From NCBI RefSeq assembly GCF_005771565.1, contig NZ_VAWA01000008.1, forward strand, positions 1 through 64,000: a stretch of DNA of 64,000 bases, written 5' to 3'. Of this stretch, positions 18,175 to 27,756 are shown one piece after another (within the stretch, counting starts at the first letter, position 1; the number at the start of each line of letters is the position of its first letter). A program made the translations under genes and the position numbers. Source of the DNA: Nesterenkonia sphaerica. Its GTDB lineage: Bacteria; Actinomycetota; Actinomycetes; Actinomycetales; Micrococcaceae. The notes under the pieces were generated by a model. The model was not told the DNA's origin and made no database searches. It saw only the letters and a list, made by a program, of their open reading frames with translations.

Positions 18175-18816
18175 TCAGAGTGAGGTGATCCAGTTGCGCA
18201 GCAGTTGCATGCCGGCGTCGCCGGACTTCTCCGGGTGAAACTGTGTGGCGCTCAGCGGTCCGTTCTCGACTGCGGCGATGAAGTCAGCACCGTGGTGCGA
18301 CCAGGTGACTTGGGGCGGGGCCATGGCGCTGATGCTCTGATCGAAGTCCCAGGTCTGCACCGCGTAGGAGTGAACGAAGTAGAACCGCTGATCCTCGAGT
18401 CCGCGGAAGAGGGTGCTGCCTTCAGCCGGACGGACGGTGTTCCACCCCATGTGCGGAACCACCACCTCGCGGGGCAGCGCGGTGACCTCGCCGGGCCACT
18501 GGCCCATCCCTTCTGCGGCGATGCCGTGTTCGACACCGCGTTCGAAGAGCACCTGGTGTCCGACGCAAATGCCCAGCACGGGGCGGGAGCCGGCGATGCG
18601 CCGGCCGATCCACCGTGGGGCTTCAATGGCGTTGAGCGAGTCCATGACCGCTGCGAAGGCGCCTACCCCGGGGACCACCAGTCCATCAGCGTTGAGCACT
18701 GCGTCGACATCTTGGGTCAGCTCGACCTGACCTCCGGCGCGCTCGAGGGCACGCACCGCGGAGTGGACGTTGCCTGAACCGTAGTCCAGGACCACCACGG
18801 AGGGCTTCGGGCTCAC
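18175..18816 (-). CDS. hisH: Imidazole glycerol phosphate synthase, glutamine amidotransferase subunit HisH
   Basis: A 213-aa class I glutamine amidotransferase. It begins [19 protein letters not shown]; the catalytic Cys is in [12 protein letters not shown] (about 80-91) and the His/Glu pair in [10 protein letters not shown] near the C-terminus. It supplies ammonia to HisF. The gene overlaps hisB by 4 bases. Confidence 0.92.
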   Translation of the reverse strand: MSPKPSVVVLDYGSGNVHSAVRALERAGGQVELTQDVDAVLNADGLVVPGVGAFAAVMDSLNAIEAPRWIGRRIAGSRPVLGICVGHQVLFERGVEHGIAAEGMGQWPGEVTALPREVVVPHMGWNTVRPAEGSTLFRGLEDQRFYFVHSYAVQTWDFDQSISAMAPPQVTWSHHGADFIAAVENGPLSATQFHPEKSGDAGMQLLRNWITSL

Positions 18817-19445
18817 AGTGCGCCCTTCGTGGAGGGGATCTCATCGGTGCGCGGATCGGACTCCACGGCTGCACGCAGCGCGCGGGCGAAAGCCTTGAAC
18901 TGGGCTTCCACGATGTGGTGGGGGTCCCGGCCGGAGAGCACCCGCATATGCAGGCAGATCCCGGCGTGATAGGTGATGGCCTCGAACACGTGGCGAGTCA
19001 TTGACCCGGTGAAGTGCCCGCCGATGAGGTGGTACTGCTGGCCCTCCGGTTCCCCGGAGTGAACCAGGTAGGGGCGTCCGGAGACATCGACAGTGGCCTC
19101 CGCCAGAGCCTCGTCCAGGGGGACCGAGGCGTGGCCGAACCGGCGGATGCCGCGCTTGTCTCCCAGCGCGGTGCGCAGCACCTCTCCGAGCACGATCGCG
19201 GTGTCTTCCACCGTGTGATGGACATCAATGTGGGTATCGCCCTGTGCCTCGACGGTGAGGTCGATCATGGAGTGTTTGGCCAGAGCGGTGAGCATGTGGT
19301 CAAAAAAGGGCACCGTGGTGGAGATGGACGAGGTGCCGGTGCCGTCGAGGTCCAGCTTCACCGACACCTGGGACTCACTGGTGGTGCGCTGCATCTGTGC
19401 GGCTCGGGATGGGGTGCCGCGGCCTGCGATCAGTTCTGCTGCCAT
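18813..19445 (-). CDS. hisB: Imidazoleglycerol-phosphate dehydratase HisB
   Basis: A 210-aa monofunctional dehydratase (no phosphatase domain, as usual outside enterobacteria). Metal-binding motifs are visible: [30 protein letters not shown] and [25 protein letters not shown]. Converts imidazoleglycerol phosphate to imidazole-acetol phosphate. It starts 12 bases after hisC and overlaps hisH. Confidence 0.93.
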   Translation of the reverse strand: MAAELIAGRGTPSRAAQMQRTTSESQVSVKLDLDGTGTSSISTTVPFFDHMLTALAKHSMIDLTVEAQGDTHIDVHHTVEDTAIVLGEVLRTALGDKRGIRRFGHASVPLDEALAEATVDVSGRPYLVHSGEPEGQQYHLIGGHFTGSMTRHVFEAITYHAGICLHMRVLSGRDPHHIVEAQFKAFARALRAAVESDPRTDEIPSTKGAL

Positions 19446-19457
19446 AAGGAGTCAATC

Positions 19458-20564
19458 CTAACCGTTGAGGTGGGTTCGCAGAGAGTTCAGGAAGTCGGTG
19501 GTCTCCGCCTCGGTTCCTGCGGTGACCCGCAGGTGTCCCTCAATCGCGACCTCCCGGATGAGAATGCCGTCGTCGAGCAGGTGCTGCCAGGCGCGGTGAG
19601 CGTCTGGGAGTCCGCCGAAGAGGACGAAGTTCGCATCTGAAGGGTAGGGGCGCAGACCCATCGCGGTGAGCTCGGTGACCAGCCGGTCTCGCTGCTGTTT
19701 GATCCGCTCCACATTGGCCATCAGGCTCTCGGCGTGATCCAGTGCGGCAGTCGCGGCGGCCTGGGTCACCGCAGAGAGGTGATAGGGCAGCCGGACCAGA
19801 CGCAGCGCATCGGTCACCGCCGGTGCGGCCGCCAGGTACCCGATTCTCCCGCCAGCCAAGGCGAACGCCTTGGACATGGTTCGGGTGACCACAAGCCGCG
19901 GCCGGCCTTCCAGCATGGTCAGCGCCGAAAGTGTCCCCGGCTGCCTGAACTCACCATAGGCCTCATCAACCACCACCATAGTCTGGGAGTCTTGGGCGGC
20001 GTCGTAGGCAGCGGCGACGACGTCGAGGCTCAGCGCGGTGCCGGTGGGGTTGTTCGGTGAGCACAGGATGACCACATGGGGACGGTGCGCTCGGATCTGT
20101 GCCGCCACATCATCAGGGTCCTGTGCGAAGTCCTCGCTGCGGGTGCCGGCGATATATTCGCTGTAGACCCCCCGCGCGTAGAGGGGGTACATGGAGTAGG
20201 TGGGCGGAAAGGACATCACCGTGCGTCCCGGTCCGGCGAATGCCTGCAGGATGTGCTGCATCACCTCATTGGAGCCATTGCCTGCCCAGATCTGCTCCGC
20301 GGCGATCTCCGCCCCCGACTCGCTGGTGAGGTATGCCGCCAGTTTGCGGCGCAGTGCGGTGAATTCGCGGTCGGGATACCGGTTGAGGCTCTGCGCTGCC
20401 GTGCGGACCTCGCGGGCGATCGCGTCCACGACCTCCGCGGGCACGTCATAGGTGGTTTCATTGACATTGAGCATGGCCCGCACGCTCAGCTGGGGTGCGC
20501 CATAGGGCTGTTGGCCATGGAGCTCGTCCCGCAGCGGAAGGTCGGAAAGTTGCGTTTCAGTCAC
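19458..20564 (-). CDS. hisC: Histidinol-phosphate aminotransferase HisC
   Basis: A 368-aa PLP-dependent class I/II aminotransferase. Features: NGSNEVMQHILQAFAGPG (cofactor phosphate region), CSPNNPTGTAL, VVVDEAYGEF and the PLP-lysine segment TRTMSKAFALAGGRIGYL. Makes histidinol phosphate from imidazole-acetol phosphate. First his gene here; hisD is not adjacent. It follows the LysM gene by 33 bases on the same strand, so SOS-driven read-through into the his genes is conceivable. Confidence 0.92.
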   Translation of the reverse strand: MTETQLSDLPLRDELHGQQPYGAPQLSVRAMLNVNETTYDVPAEVVDAIAREVRTAAQSLNRYPDREFTALRRKLAAYLTSESGAEIAAEQIWAGNGSNEVMQHILQAFAGPGRTVMSFPPTYSMYPLYARGVYSEYIAGTRSEDFAQDPDDVAAQIRAHRPHVVILCSPNNPTGTALSLDVVAAAYDAAQDSQTMVVVDEAYGEFRQPGTLSALTMLEGRPRLVVTRTMSKAFALAGGRIGYLAAAPAVTDALRLVRLPYHLSAVTQAAATAALDHAESLMANVERIKQQRDRLVTELTAMGLRPYPSDANFVLFGGLPDAHRAWQHLLDDGILIREVAIEGHLRVTAGTEAETTDFLNSLRTHLNG

Positions 20565-20596
20565 CCGACCATGGTAGTCGCCGGCGGGCCAGCGGC

Positions 20597-20965
20597 TCAG
20601 TCGACCGGGATGTAGAGCTCCTGGCCCGGGGTCAGCTGCGAGGAGTCCAAGTCATTGAGTTCGGCGATTTGCGTGATCAGTACCTGAACCTCGGTGCCGG
20701 TGTCGGCGGCGGACGCGAGGGACCACAGGGTGTCGCCCGCACTGACGGTGACGATCTCAGCCTCCACTCCGGCTGAGGAAGTGGTACTGGCCTGAACCTG
20801 GTTCATCAGTGCCGCGCCGGCGAAGACAGCCGCGATCAGCATCGCCAGAGTCAGCAGCAGGGCCGGCACACCGAGTAACAGCACGCGGCCGCGCCGAGTC
20901 AGGGTGGGGAATGGCGCACGAAGTGCTGCAGAGTGTAGGGCCGCAGAGTTCGCAGTGGCAGTCAT
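20597..20965 (-). CDS. LysM-domain membrane protein, ChiZ/YneA-like, divergent from lexA
   Basis: A 122-aa protein with one N-terminal membrane helix ([25 protein letters not shown]) and a C-terminal LysM domain ([17 protein letters not shown]...[19 protein letters not shown]). Its place head-to-head with lexA, with SOS-box sequences between, matches Rv2719c/ChiZ of mycobacteria and, in function, YneA of Bacillus: small peptidoglycan-binding proteins induced by DNA damage that delay cell division. That role here is inference. GGAGGAAC is a strong ribosome site just before the ATG. Confidence 0.75.
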   Translation of the reverse strand: MTATANSAALHSAALRAPFPTLTRRGRVLLLGVPALLLTLAMLIAAVFAGAALMNQVQASTTSSAGVEAEIVTVSAGDTLWSLASAADTGTEVQVLITQIAELNDLDSSQLTPGQELYIPVD

Positions 20966-20982
20966 CGAAAGTTCCTCCTTTT

Positions 20983-20998
20983 TCGAACCTGTGTTCTA
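20983..20998. promoter_or_regulatory. SOS box (LexA site) in front of the LysM gene
   Basis: TCGAACCTGTGTTCTA is one base from the actinobacterial LexA consensus TCGAACN4GTTCGA. It is 18 bases upstream of the LysM gene start, so LexA there should block its transcription. Confidence 0.75.
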
Positions 20999-21087
20999 TG
21001 TATAGCACATATATTCGAACTTCAGCCTCGAGACCTCGCGTCAATCATGGAAACTATGTGCGATGTGGGCTATTCTGAGCCTGAAGT

Positions 21088-21103
21088 TCGAAGTGACATT
21101 CGA
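21088..21103. promoter_or_regulatory. SOS box in front of lexA
   Basis: TCGAAGTGACATTCGA keeps both TCGA ends of the LexA palindrome and differs at the two symmetric inner positions. It is 70 bases upstream of the lexA start and fits autoregulation. Confidence 0.6.
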
Positions 21104-21172
21104 CAACGTCGGTGTCGTGGTCCATCACACCAGGAGGGTCGGACATGCATTCGGCCCGGCGAGGAGAGCCCG

Positions 21173-21895
21173 ATGAGCACAGGCGAGGAGCAGGACGCAC
21201 CTAAGCGTCTGACGGAGCGGCAGCGGCATATCGTGGACATGATCCAGACTGCGCTGGCCGAGCGCAGCTATCCGCCCTCGATGCGCGAGATCGGGGACGC
21301 AGTGGGACTGGCGTCCCTGTCTTCCGTGACGCATCAACTGGCCCGTCTGCAGGATCTGGGCTATCTGCGCCGTGACCCCGGCAAGCCACGCGCGATGGAA
21401 GTCATCCGCGACTCCTCGGGACGTCTGCTCAGCGAGGTGCTCAGCTCCGAAGACCAGACAGAGCCCTCCGCTGACGAGACGGTGGTGAATCTTGATGCGT
21501 ACCGGGCCGCAAGCGACTCACGGACCGCAGATGTTCCCGTGGTGGGCCGGATCGCCGCTGGCGGACCCATCCTGGCCGAACAGCAGGTGGAGGACGTCAT
21601 GCCGCTGCCGCGGCAGCTCACCGGTGAGGGTGAGCTGTTCATGCTTCAGGTGCGCGGGGACTCCATGATCGATGCCGGGATCTTCGAAGACGACTGGGTG
21701 GTGGTGCGCCGGCAGCCTGATGCGGACAATGGGGACATCGTCGCGGCTCTGCTGGAGGAGGAGGCCACGGTGAAGGTCCTCCGGCGCCGGGACGGCCACC
21801 AGTGGCTGCTGCCGCAGAACCGGATGTACGAGCCCATCCTCGGTGACGAGGCCACCATTATGGGCAAAGTGGTGACCGTGCTCAGGAGTCTCTGA
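21173..21895 (+). CDS. lexA: LexA repressor, SOS regulator
   Basis: A 240-aa repressor. The N-terminal winged helix ([21 protein letters not shown]...[24 protein letters not shown]) binds SOS boxes; the self-cleavage site is the Ala-Gly bond in GRIAAGGPI, the catalytic Ser is in [12 protein letters not shown] and the Lys in EATVKVLRR. Start at ATG 21173 after GAGGAGAG; the frame is open further upstream but only across the promoter. Its 3' end overlaps dinG by 14 bases on the other strand. Confidence 0.95.
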   Translation: MSTGEEQDAPKRLTERQRHIVDMIQTALAERSYPPSMREIGDAVGLASLSSVTHQLARLQDLGYLRRDPGKPRAMEVIRDSSGRLLSEVLSSEDQTEPSADETVVNLDAYRAASDSRTADVPVVGRIAAGGPILAEQQVEDVMPLPRQLTGEGELFMLQVRGDSMIDAGIFEDDWVVVRRQPDADNGDIVAALLEEEATVKVLRRRDGHQWLLPQNRMYEPILGDEATIMGKVVTVLRSL

Positions 21896-23906
21896 GCCGG
21901 CTCAGCGCACTGCGGGCGACCTCGCCGTTGGTGGTCGCCCAGAACTCGGGCATCGACTTCTTCAGGAACCCGCCATAGCGGGCTGTGGCTAATCGGGAGT
22001 CCAGAATGGCCAGCACCCCCCTGTCCTCGGAGGTGCGGATCAGCCGACCCGCCCCCTGGCTGAGCCGGACGGCAGCGTGGGTTGCTGCGACCTGCATGAA
22101 CCCGTTGCCTCCGGCTTTCGCGACTTCCTGGCTGCGGGCGTTGCTCAGCGGATCATCCGGGCGCGGGAACGGGATGCGGTCAATGGCCACCAGTCGGCAG
22201 GCCCGGCCGGGCACATCCACCCCCTGCCAGAGGCTCATGGTACCGAACAGACAGGTCTGCTCATCTGCGGCGAACTCACGCACCAGGGCGGACATGGTCG
22301 AGTCCCCCTGACACAGGATCGGCACATCCAGCAGCTCGCGCAGCTCCTCAGCGGCCTGCTCGGCGGCCCGCCGGGAGGAGAACAGGGCCAGTGTGGCCCC
22401 GCCGGAGGCTTCGATGAGTCCGGCGAGCTCCTGGCGCTGGGCCTGCTGGGACTTCATCGAGGGGGCAGGCAGGTGCTGGGCGACGTAGAGGACTCCTTGG
22501 CGCGGATAGTCGAAGGGGCTGCCGACATCGGCGCTGTCCCAGGTCGGCGCCTCCGCGCCCAGCAGTCCCAATGAGCCGGCCACCGGATCGAAGCTGTCCC
22601 CGATCTTCAGCGTCGCCGAGGTCAGCACCACCGTCCGGGTGCCGAACAGGCCCTCACGGAGCCGGCCTGCCACTGAGGTGGGCGCCACATACAGCAGCGG
22701 TGGCTCAGAGATGTCTGCCGGCTGATATCCGCGACCCGGTGTGAACATTCCGGGCCGGGAGACCCACACCACGTCGGCACTCTGCCCACTGGCCAACATC
22801 CGCTCGGTGACATCGAATACGGCCTGCAACCGGGCCCGGGCGGTGGTTCGCCCCGGGTCGGCCTCCGCGTCACCGGAGGGTTTGGAGTCCGACAGGGCGG
22901 TGCGCGCGGCATTGCGGGCAGACTCCACCGCGCTGATCTGCTGGGCGTTCAGCCCGCGGGCCAGCAGCCCATCCTCGACCCCACCGAAGGCTGCCTCCAC
23001 TGCTGCGGCTGCTGCCTGGAGGCCCTCCACGTTGATGGCCGTGTGCCGGCGGGCTGAGCTGGCCGCGGCCTGAATCATCTGGGCCGAGAGCTGCACTGTG
23101 ACCGCTGAGGTCACGCGGTCGGTGAGTTCGTGGGCCTCGTCAATGATGACGGCCTCATGCTCGGGAAGCACGTCCAGCCCTTCGAAGGCGTCGATGGCTA
23201 GCATGGCGTGGTTGGTGATCACCAGATCCGCCTCCTGGGCCTCCTTGCGCGCCAACTCGGAGAAGCACTCCTCGAACATCGAGCACTTCCGGCCCAGGCA
23301 GTCCACGGCGTTGACCGAGACCTGCCGCCACGCTCTGTCGGTGACCCCGGTGGCCAGGTCGTCGCGGTCACCGGTGGAAGTAGTTTCTGCCCAGTCACGC
23401 AGCATCACCACCTCTTTGCCCAGTTTGGAGGTGGGCTCATAGGTGGTGACCCCGCCGGTGGGCTCCACGGCGGCCGCGAAGAGCGCTTCCTCGTCGTCGT
23501 CTTCGGGAAAGCCACCGGCCAGCTTCTGTTTGCACAGGTAGTTTGACCGGCCTTTGACCAGCGCGACCTCGGCGGGCCGGGGCAGCTCATCCTGAATGCT
23601 CTCCAGCAGCCGGGGCAGGTCGCGACCGATGATCTGTGCCTGCAGGGCCAGGGTGGCGGTGGAGACCAGGACCGGTTTCCCCGTGGAGACCGCATGGTGC
23701 AGGGCGGGGATCAGATAGGCCAGCGACTTGCCTGTGCCGGTGCCCGCCTGGACCAGGAGGTGCTTCCGGCTGCGCAGCGCGTCGGCGACCCGGCGGGTCA
23801 TCTCCTCCTGGCCGGTCCTCCTGGTGCCGCTGAAGGACGCCACTGCGGTCTCCAGCAGGCGCTCGGCCGCAGACTGTGGCGAGGCCGACGTCGTCCCCTG
23901 CGTCAC
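21882..23906 (-). CDS. dinG: DinG-family ATP-dependent DNA helicase
   Basis: A 674-aa XPD/DinG-like superfamily 2 helicase. Walker A is [16 protein letters not shown] (about 53-68). The iron-sulphur cluster cysteines are NYLC, CLGRKC and FEEC. The DEAH box is [10 protein letters not shown], and motif VI is [12 protein letters not shown]. It unwinds 5'-tailed DNA and R-loops during repair. Its location tail-to-tail with lexA suggests a shared DNA-damage theme, although no SOS box is evident before its own start. Confidence 0.88.
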   Translation of the reverse strand: MTQGTTSASPQSAAERLLETAVASFSGTRRTGQEEMTRRVADALRSRKHLLVQAGTGTGKSLAYLIPALHHAVSTGKPVLVSTATLALQAQIIGRDLPRLLESIQDELPRPAEVALVKGRSNYLCKQKLAGGFPEDDDEEALFAAAVEPTGGVTTYEPTSKLGKEVVMLRDWAETTSTGDRDDLATGVTDRAWRQVSVNAVDCLGRKCSMFEECFSELARKEAQEADLVITNHAMLAIDAFEGLDVLPEHEAVIIDEAHELTDRVTSAVTVQLSAQMIQAAASSARRHTAINVEGLQAAAAAVEAAFGGVEDGLLARGLNAQQISAVESARNAARTALSDSKPSGDAEADPGRTTARARLQAVFDVTERMLASGQSADVVWVSRPGMFTPGRGYQPADISEPPLLYVAPTSVAGRLREGLFGTRTVVLTSATLKIGDSFDPVAGSLGLLGAEAPTWDSADVGSPFDYPRQGVLYVAQHLPAPSMKSQQAQRQELAGLIEASGGATLALFSSRRAAEQAAEELRELLDVPILCQGDSTMSALVREFAADEQTCLFGTMSLWQGVDVPGRACRLVAIDRIPFPRPDDPLSNARSQEVAKAGGNGFMQVAATHAAVRLSQGAGRLIRTSEDRGVLAILDSRLATARYGGFLKKSMPEFWATTNGEVARSALSRLRDS

Positions 23907-23909
23907 TGC

Positions 23910-25505
23910 TCAGGACTCCACTTGGAAAGCTTCGAGCTCAGCGGCCAACACGGGCCCGACTCTCACGGAGAGCCGGGTGCCGGCTTCCTCGTAGGCCGAG
24001 GAGAGGATCTCTGCGTCCTGTGCGTGCAGGCGGGAGACGATCTCCCCGTGCTCGTAGGGCACCAGCAGCTCCATCTCCACATCTGGCCGCGGGATGGCAG
24101 CACTGATGCGCTCTTTGAGCTCGGCGATGCCTTGACCGGTGCGCGCCGAGACCACCGCCACATGGGGCTCGCGGCGCATGATCCGGTCGATGACGTGGTC
24201 CTCCGCGGCGTCGGCCTTGTTCAGCACGATGATCTCGTTCACCTTGTTCGCCTCGACCTCGGCCAGCACATGGCGCACTGCGGCGATCTGTCCCTCCGGC
24301 TCCGGGTGGGAGGCATCGACCACATGCAGGATCAGGTCCGCATCGGCCACTTCCTCCAGGGTGGAGCGGAAGGCTTCCACCAACTGAGTGGGCAGCTGCC
24401 GGACGAATCCCACCGTGTCGGAGAGCGTGTAGCCGATCCCGTCGGGGGTCACGGCTTTGCGGGTGGTGGGGTCGAGGGTGGCGAACAGGGCGTTCTCCAC
24501 CAGCACTCCGGCGTCGGTGAGCCGGTTCAGCAGGCTGGACTTGCCGGCGTTGGTGTACCCAGCGATGGCCACACTGGGCACCGCATTGCGCTTGCGGTTG
24601 GCCCGCTTGGCCTCCCGGGCGGGTTTCATCGCCGCGATCTGTTTGCGCAGCTTCGCCATCCGGGTGTTGATGCGGCGCCGGTCGAGCTCAATTTTGGTCT
24701 CACCGGGGCCGCGGGACCCCATTCCGGCCCCGGCTCCGCCGACCTGTCCACCGGCCTGCCGGGACATGGATTCGCCCCAGCCGCGAAGACGTGGGAGCAG
24801 GTATTCCAGCTGAGCCAGCTCCACCTGCGCCTTGCCCTCCCGGGACTTGGCGTGCTGGGCGAAGATGTCCAGGATCAGGCCGGTCCGGTCGATGACCTTG
24901 ACCTTGACAATGTCCTCCAGGCCGCGGCGCTGGGAGGGTGCCAGTTCTGAGTCGACCACCACGGTGTCCGCGCCGAGCTCGGCAACAGCTTCGCGAATCT
25001 CCTGGGCCTTTCCGGAGCCGAAGAACGTTCCCGGATCCGGGGTGGACCGACGCTGGAGGAACCCGTCCAGCACCGTGGATCCGGCGGTCTCTGCCAATGC
25101 TGCCAGCTCTCGCAGAGAGTATTCCGCCTCGGCGGCTGAACCGCCTGACCACAGCCCGGCCAGCACCACCCGCTCCAGGCGCAGCTGGCGGTATTCGACC
25201 TCGGTGACGTCTTCGAGCTCGGTGGAGAGCCCCTCGACTCGGCGCAGATTGCGCCGCTCGAACAGGTCATACTGCTCCCCGTCATGCTCCGTGTGCGTCT
25301 CCGTCTCGGAGAGCTCCCGGGCACGGTCGCCCAGGATGCTGCCGCGCCGCTGTGCCTCCTCTTCGGCGGTGAACTCCTGCTCCGCGGTGGTGGGAGTCTC
25401 GGCCGCGGAGGTGGAGGCTGGGGCAGCGTCATCGGCTGCCAGGATGCGGGCGATCGTATCGTCAATGGTCGACGACGGCTCAGGGGTGTCTTTGTGTTCA
25501 GTCAT
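23910..25505 (-). CDS. hflX: Ribosome-associated GTPase HflX
   Basis: A 531-aa GTPase. The HflX N-terminal domain carries GSGKAQEIREAV and VVDSELAPSQRRGLED; then comes GRGPGETKIELDRRRI-like sequence (SRGPGETKIELDRRRIN), followed by the G domain with G1 GYTNAGKSSLLN, G3 DTVGFVRQLP and G4 NKAD. HflX splits stalled 70S ribosomes under stress. The long acidic Ala/Glu N-terminus (about 110 aa) is common in actinobacterial HflX. Its upstream region is where the satellite element has inserted. Confidence 0.93.
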   Translation of the reverse strand: MTEHKDTPEPSSTIDDTIARILAADDAAPASTSAAETPTTAEQEFTAEEEAQRRGSILGDRARELSETETHTEHDGEQYDLFERRNLRRVEGLSTELEDVTEVEYRQLRLERVVLAGLWSGGSAAEAEYSLRELAALAETAGSTVLDGFLQRRSTPDPGTFFGSGKAQEIREAVAELGADTVVVDSELAPSQRRGLEDIVKVKVIDRTGLILDIFAQHAKSREGKAQVELAQLEYLLPRLRGWGESMSRQAGGQVGGAGAGMGSRGPGETKIELDRRRINTRMAKLRKQIAAMKPAREAKRANRKRNAVPSVAIAGYTNAGKSSLLNRLTDAGVLVENALFATLDPTTRKAVTPDGIGYTLSDTVGFVRQLPTQLVEAFRSTLEEVADADLILHVVDASHPEPEGQIAAVRHVLAEVEANKVNEIIVLNKADAAEDHVIDRIMRREPHVAVVSARTGQGIAELKERISAAIPRPDVEMELLVPYEHGEIVSRLHAQDAEILSSAYEEAGTRLSVRVGPVLAAELEAFQVES

Positions 25506-25689
25506 AGATTCCTTGCCTGCACACCCACCGAGACACAGGCGTTCGGGCGCCGATGCAAGTGGTGGTGCGTGCGGGGCTTGTGTAGGTGTTGGATTCCGAC
25601 AGGCTCAACCGATTCCGGGAGCTGGAGTGTACTGCTCAGACCGCTTGACGAGGCCGTGCGTACAGAGTTGGGCGAATCCACATGGGTAC

Positions 25690-25700
25690 TAGTCTAGCAA
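25690..25700 (+). repeat. attL core
   Basis: TAGTCTAGCAA at the left border is identical to 35852-35862 at the right border; flanking bases differ on both sides. It is next to the integrase 3' end, as expected for an attachment core. Confidence 0.75.
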
Positions 25701-25734
25701 ATGCGGAATATCGGCAAACGCCCAGGTCAGCGAC

Positions 25735-26862
25735 TTATCCACTCTCAGACCCCAACTCAATCCCAACATGAGGACTCAAAACCTGCCGCATGAGACCCGT
25801 TGCAGCGGCCCTAGTTGTGTCCTCCGCGTCGGGCCATAAATGGCTGTATGTGTTCAGCGTGATTGACGGTGACTTGTGCCCCAACTGTCTCTGAACTTTC
25901 ACGACATCCTCCCCCGCCGCAATGAGTCCAGACGCGTAGAAGTGCCTGAGGTCATGCAATCCGAACGGCTCGACATCGGCAGCCTTGAGCGTCTTCTGCC
26001 AGACATAGTTCACCGCGTCGGGCTTCGGTGGGTTCCCCCGGCTGCCCATGAAGAGCCAATCGCCGTTTATCCCGCTGGCGATGTGGACCGCCAACAACTC
26101 CATGAGGTCTTCTGGCGCGTAGATTGTCCGGTTGGAATTGTACTTCGGCGCCTTGATCCTCACACCACCACCGTTGGCCCGCTGCACCTGCCGATCAACC
26201 CTCAGCCGGCGCTCTAGGCTCCGCACATCCTGGACCTGCAGAGCAGCCGCCTCACCGCGCCTGAGACCCGCGAAGGCGCACACCGCCCACAGAGCCCGCC
26301 AGTGATCCGCGGAGGCGCTGAGGATCGCTGCGACGGTCTCCGCTGAGGGTATGTGCATCTCCTCATTGGCCTGCCGTGGCAGCTGGGTTCCCTCAAGCGG
26401 ATTGCTGGCGATATGCCGGTCACGGACGGCTCCGCGCATCACAGTGTTGACGTGGTGGAACGTGGTCTGAATTGTGGACGGGGCCAGCCGCTCTGACAGT
26501 CCCTTGATCCACTCCTCAACGTGAGTAGACCTGATCTTGCCCAGCGGCACCGAGGAGAATGTGCAAGTACGCAGGGACCGATCAGCGCCGCTCACTGTGG
26601 AGTCATCCCACAGCTGCCGAGCCCGGAAGCCCTGGTAGTACTCCCCCAACGTGATCTTGCCGTCGGCTGCATCAATATACGTCCCGGCTTTGACCTCATG
26701 GTGAGACCGGCGCTTGAAGTCCCGGGCCGCGTTGAAGTTGCGGAAAGTCTCCTGCCGGCGTTGGCCGTCCGCGTTGCGATAGGCGACCTCATACGACTTG
26801 CCACCGTCGGCACGCTCGACGGCGTAGATGCCGGGTTCGCGGGTCTTAGTTCTCTTGGTCAT
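25735..26862 (-). CDS. int: Tyrosine site-specific integrase of the satellite
   Basis: A 375-aa integrase. It has an N-terminal arm-binding region (about 1-65), a core-binding SAM-like domain (about 66-160) and a catalytic domain. Catalytic residues are all present: R201 in FAGLRRGE, K240 in APKYNSNR, H303 and R306 in HDLRH, H329 in LGHKS and the nucleophile Y339 in LNTYSHL. It should recombine the 11-base core with the host site between hflX and the methyltransferase. The stop is only 34 bases from attL. Its start overlaps the repressor gene by 17 bases, so the two are co-transcribed. Confidence 0.93.
   Translation of the reverse strand: MTKRTKTREPGIYAVERADGGKSYEVAYRNADGQRRQETFRNFNAARDFKRRSHHEVKAGTYIDAADGKITLGEYYQGFRARQLWDDSTVSGADRSLRTCTFSSVPLGKIRSTHVEEWIKGLSERLAPSTIQTTFHHVNTVMRGAVRDRHIASNPLEGTQLPRQANEEMHIPSAETVAAILSASADHWRALWAVCAFAGLRRGEAAALQVQDVRSLERRLRVDRQVQRANGGGVRIKAPKYNSNRTIYAPEDLMELLAVHIASGINGDWLFMGSRGNPPKPDAVNYVWQKTLKAADVEPFGLHDLRHFYASGLIAAGEDVVKVQRQLGHKSPSITLNTYSHLWPDAEDTTRAAATGLMRQVLSPHVGIELGSESG
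25751..25768 (+). repeat. Candidate integrase arm-type sites, left end
   Basis: CCCAACT (25751-25757) and CCCAACA (25762-25768) are spaced 11 bases apart inside the integrase 3' end, 50 bases from attL. The same motif recurs three times with helical spacing near attR. The match on both sides and the spacing suggest binding sites for the integrase N-terminal domain; this is inference. Confidence 0.5.
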
Positions 26863-27427
26863 CGCCAGGAAACTCCGGCTTGGTTTCGTGCATGCGCTGC
26901 GCGTTTCTGGCGAATTCCCCGATGTCTAGTTTCGTCATTCGACGTACTTGTGCAACGGCAGCCTCAAACGGCACCTGATTCTCGGTGGTCAATAGGAACT
27001 TGATCTTCTCCAAGTCCATGATTGTTAGTAGGTACCGCAGTCGAGCCACGGCGTCGGACCAACCACGCACAGCTAGATCCACGCGTTTTTTGAAGTTGAG
27101 CGCCTCTTGGCGAAGCGCCCAAAATTCACTTAGGTGTTGTGACGATTCTGTCTCGGAGATCATGTAGCCCACATCTGTGTTCAGCACTCTCGCCAGCGCT
27201 CGAGCTTCACCTAGCCGAACGGGGCGCGTTCCTTTTTCTATTCGCGAGATCGTTGCTTGATTGAAGTGCTCCCAGCCTTCAGAGACCATGCGCCGGGCCA
27301 GCTCACCTTGAGATAGGCCCTGATCCGTGCGCAGCCGGTTTACGGCCTCCCTGAATCGCATTTCCTCCAATTGGTCGCGAGAAAGGACGTGGCGAAGGGT
27401 CCCTGGCGCCTCTAGATCATCGGTCAT
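26846..27427 (-). CDS. XRE-family repressor of the satellite
   Basis: A 193-aa regulator from ATG 27427. The helix-turn-helix is near the N-terminus (MRFREAVNRLRTDQGLSQGE and FNQATISRIEKGTRPVRLGE, about 20-70). The C-terminal 110 aa are helical without a recognisable LexA/CI-type protease (no Ala-Gly plus Ser-Lys), so SOS cleavage is unlikely and release by a helper-phage protein, as in PICIs, is more plausible. The reading frame extends 12 codons upstream, but ATG 27427 fits a leaderless start: CATAAT ends 6 bases before it on this strand, with TTGAGA 18 bases further up. Confidence 0.85.
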   Translation of the reverse strand: MTDDLEAPGTLRHVLSRDQLEEMRFREAVNRLRTDQGLSQGELARRMVSEGWEHFNQATISRIEKGTRPVRLGEARALARVLNTDVGYMISETESSQHLSEFWALRQEALNFKKRVDLAVRGWSDAVARLRYLLTIMDLEKIKFLLTTENQVPFEAAVAQVRRMTKLDIGEFARNAQRMHETKPEFPGDDQEN

Positions 27428-27528
27428 AGGCCAATTATGCACATGGTGTTGCGCGATTCTCAATCGTCAGCGTATATTGGTCTTGTCAGTCACATACGAT
27501 TGACTTAGGCCAATCACAGGAGGATGAA
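27427..27528. promoter_or_regulatory. Divergent control region of the satellite (switch)
   Basis: The roughly 100 bases between repressor and AlpA-like gene hold an inverted repeat TCAATCGT (27460-27467) / ACGATTGA (27496-27503) and a direct repeat TAGGCCAAT (27427-27435 and 27506-27514), the latter next to both start codons. Leftward elements TTGAGA and CATAAT fit a leaderless repressor transcript. Rightward, TTGTCA (27483-27488) may be a -35. The repeats are candidates for repressor operators. Confidence 0.5.
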
Positions 27529-27756
27529 ATGGACACCGCCCCCGCCGAGCACAGCCCAACTCTGAAGCAAGATCAGTTGCGCACCATCGAGGAGGTTGCA
27601 GAGCAGATGAGGACGACGCCGAGCACGATTCGATACAAGCTGCAGACCGACCCGACGTTTCCGCGTGGATTCAAACTTTCTGTGAGAAGGCTATGGCGCC
27701 AGAGTTCAATTGACGCGTGGATTGAGTCCCAGATTGAAGCGCAGGAGGCCGCGTGA
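27529..27756 (+). CDS. AlpA/excisionase-like small DNA-binding protein
   Basis: A 75-aa protein with a MerR-like helix-turn-helix (IEEVAEQMRTTPSTIRYKL, about 20-38, and FKLSVRRLWRQSSIDAWIESQ), as in AlpA and Xis proteins of satellites and phages. First gene of the rightward operon, with AGGAGG 9 bases before the ATG. It may direct excision, activate the operon, or both; position and size favour these roles, the exact one is not shown by the sequence. Confidence 0.8.
   Translation: MDTAPAEHSPTLKQDQLRTIEEVAEQMRTTPSTIRYKLQTDPTFPRGFKLSVRRLWRQSSIDAWIESQIEAQEAA

Noticed and set aside
23694-24950. Plus-strand open frame of 418 aa opposite dinG/hflX
   Set aside because: Mirror frame of hflX and dinG with low-complexity composition.
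25701-25793. Possible 30-codon ORF directly after attL
   Set aside because: Too short and antisense to int; kept only as part of the promoter-capture idea, not as a gene.
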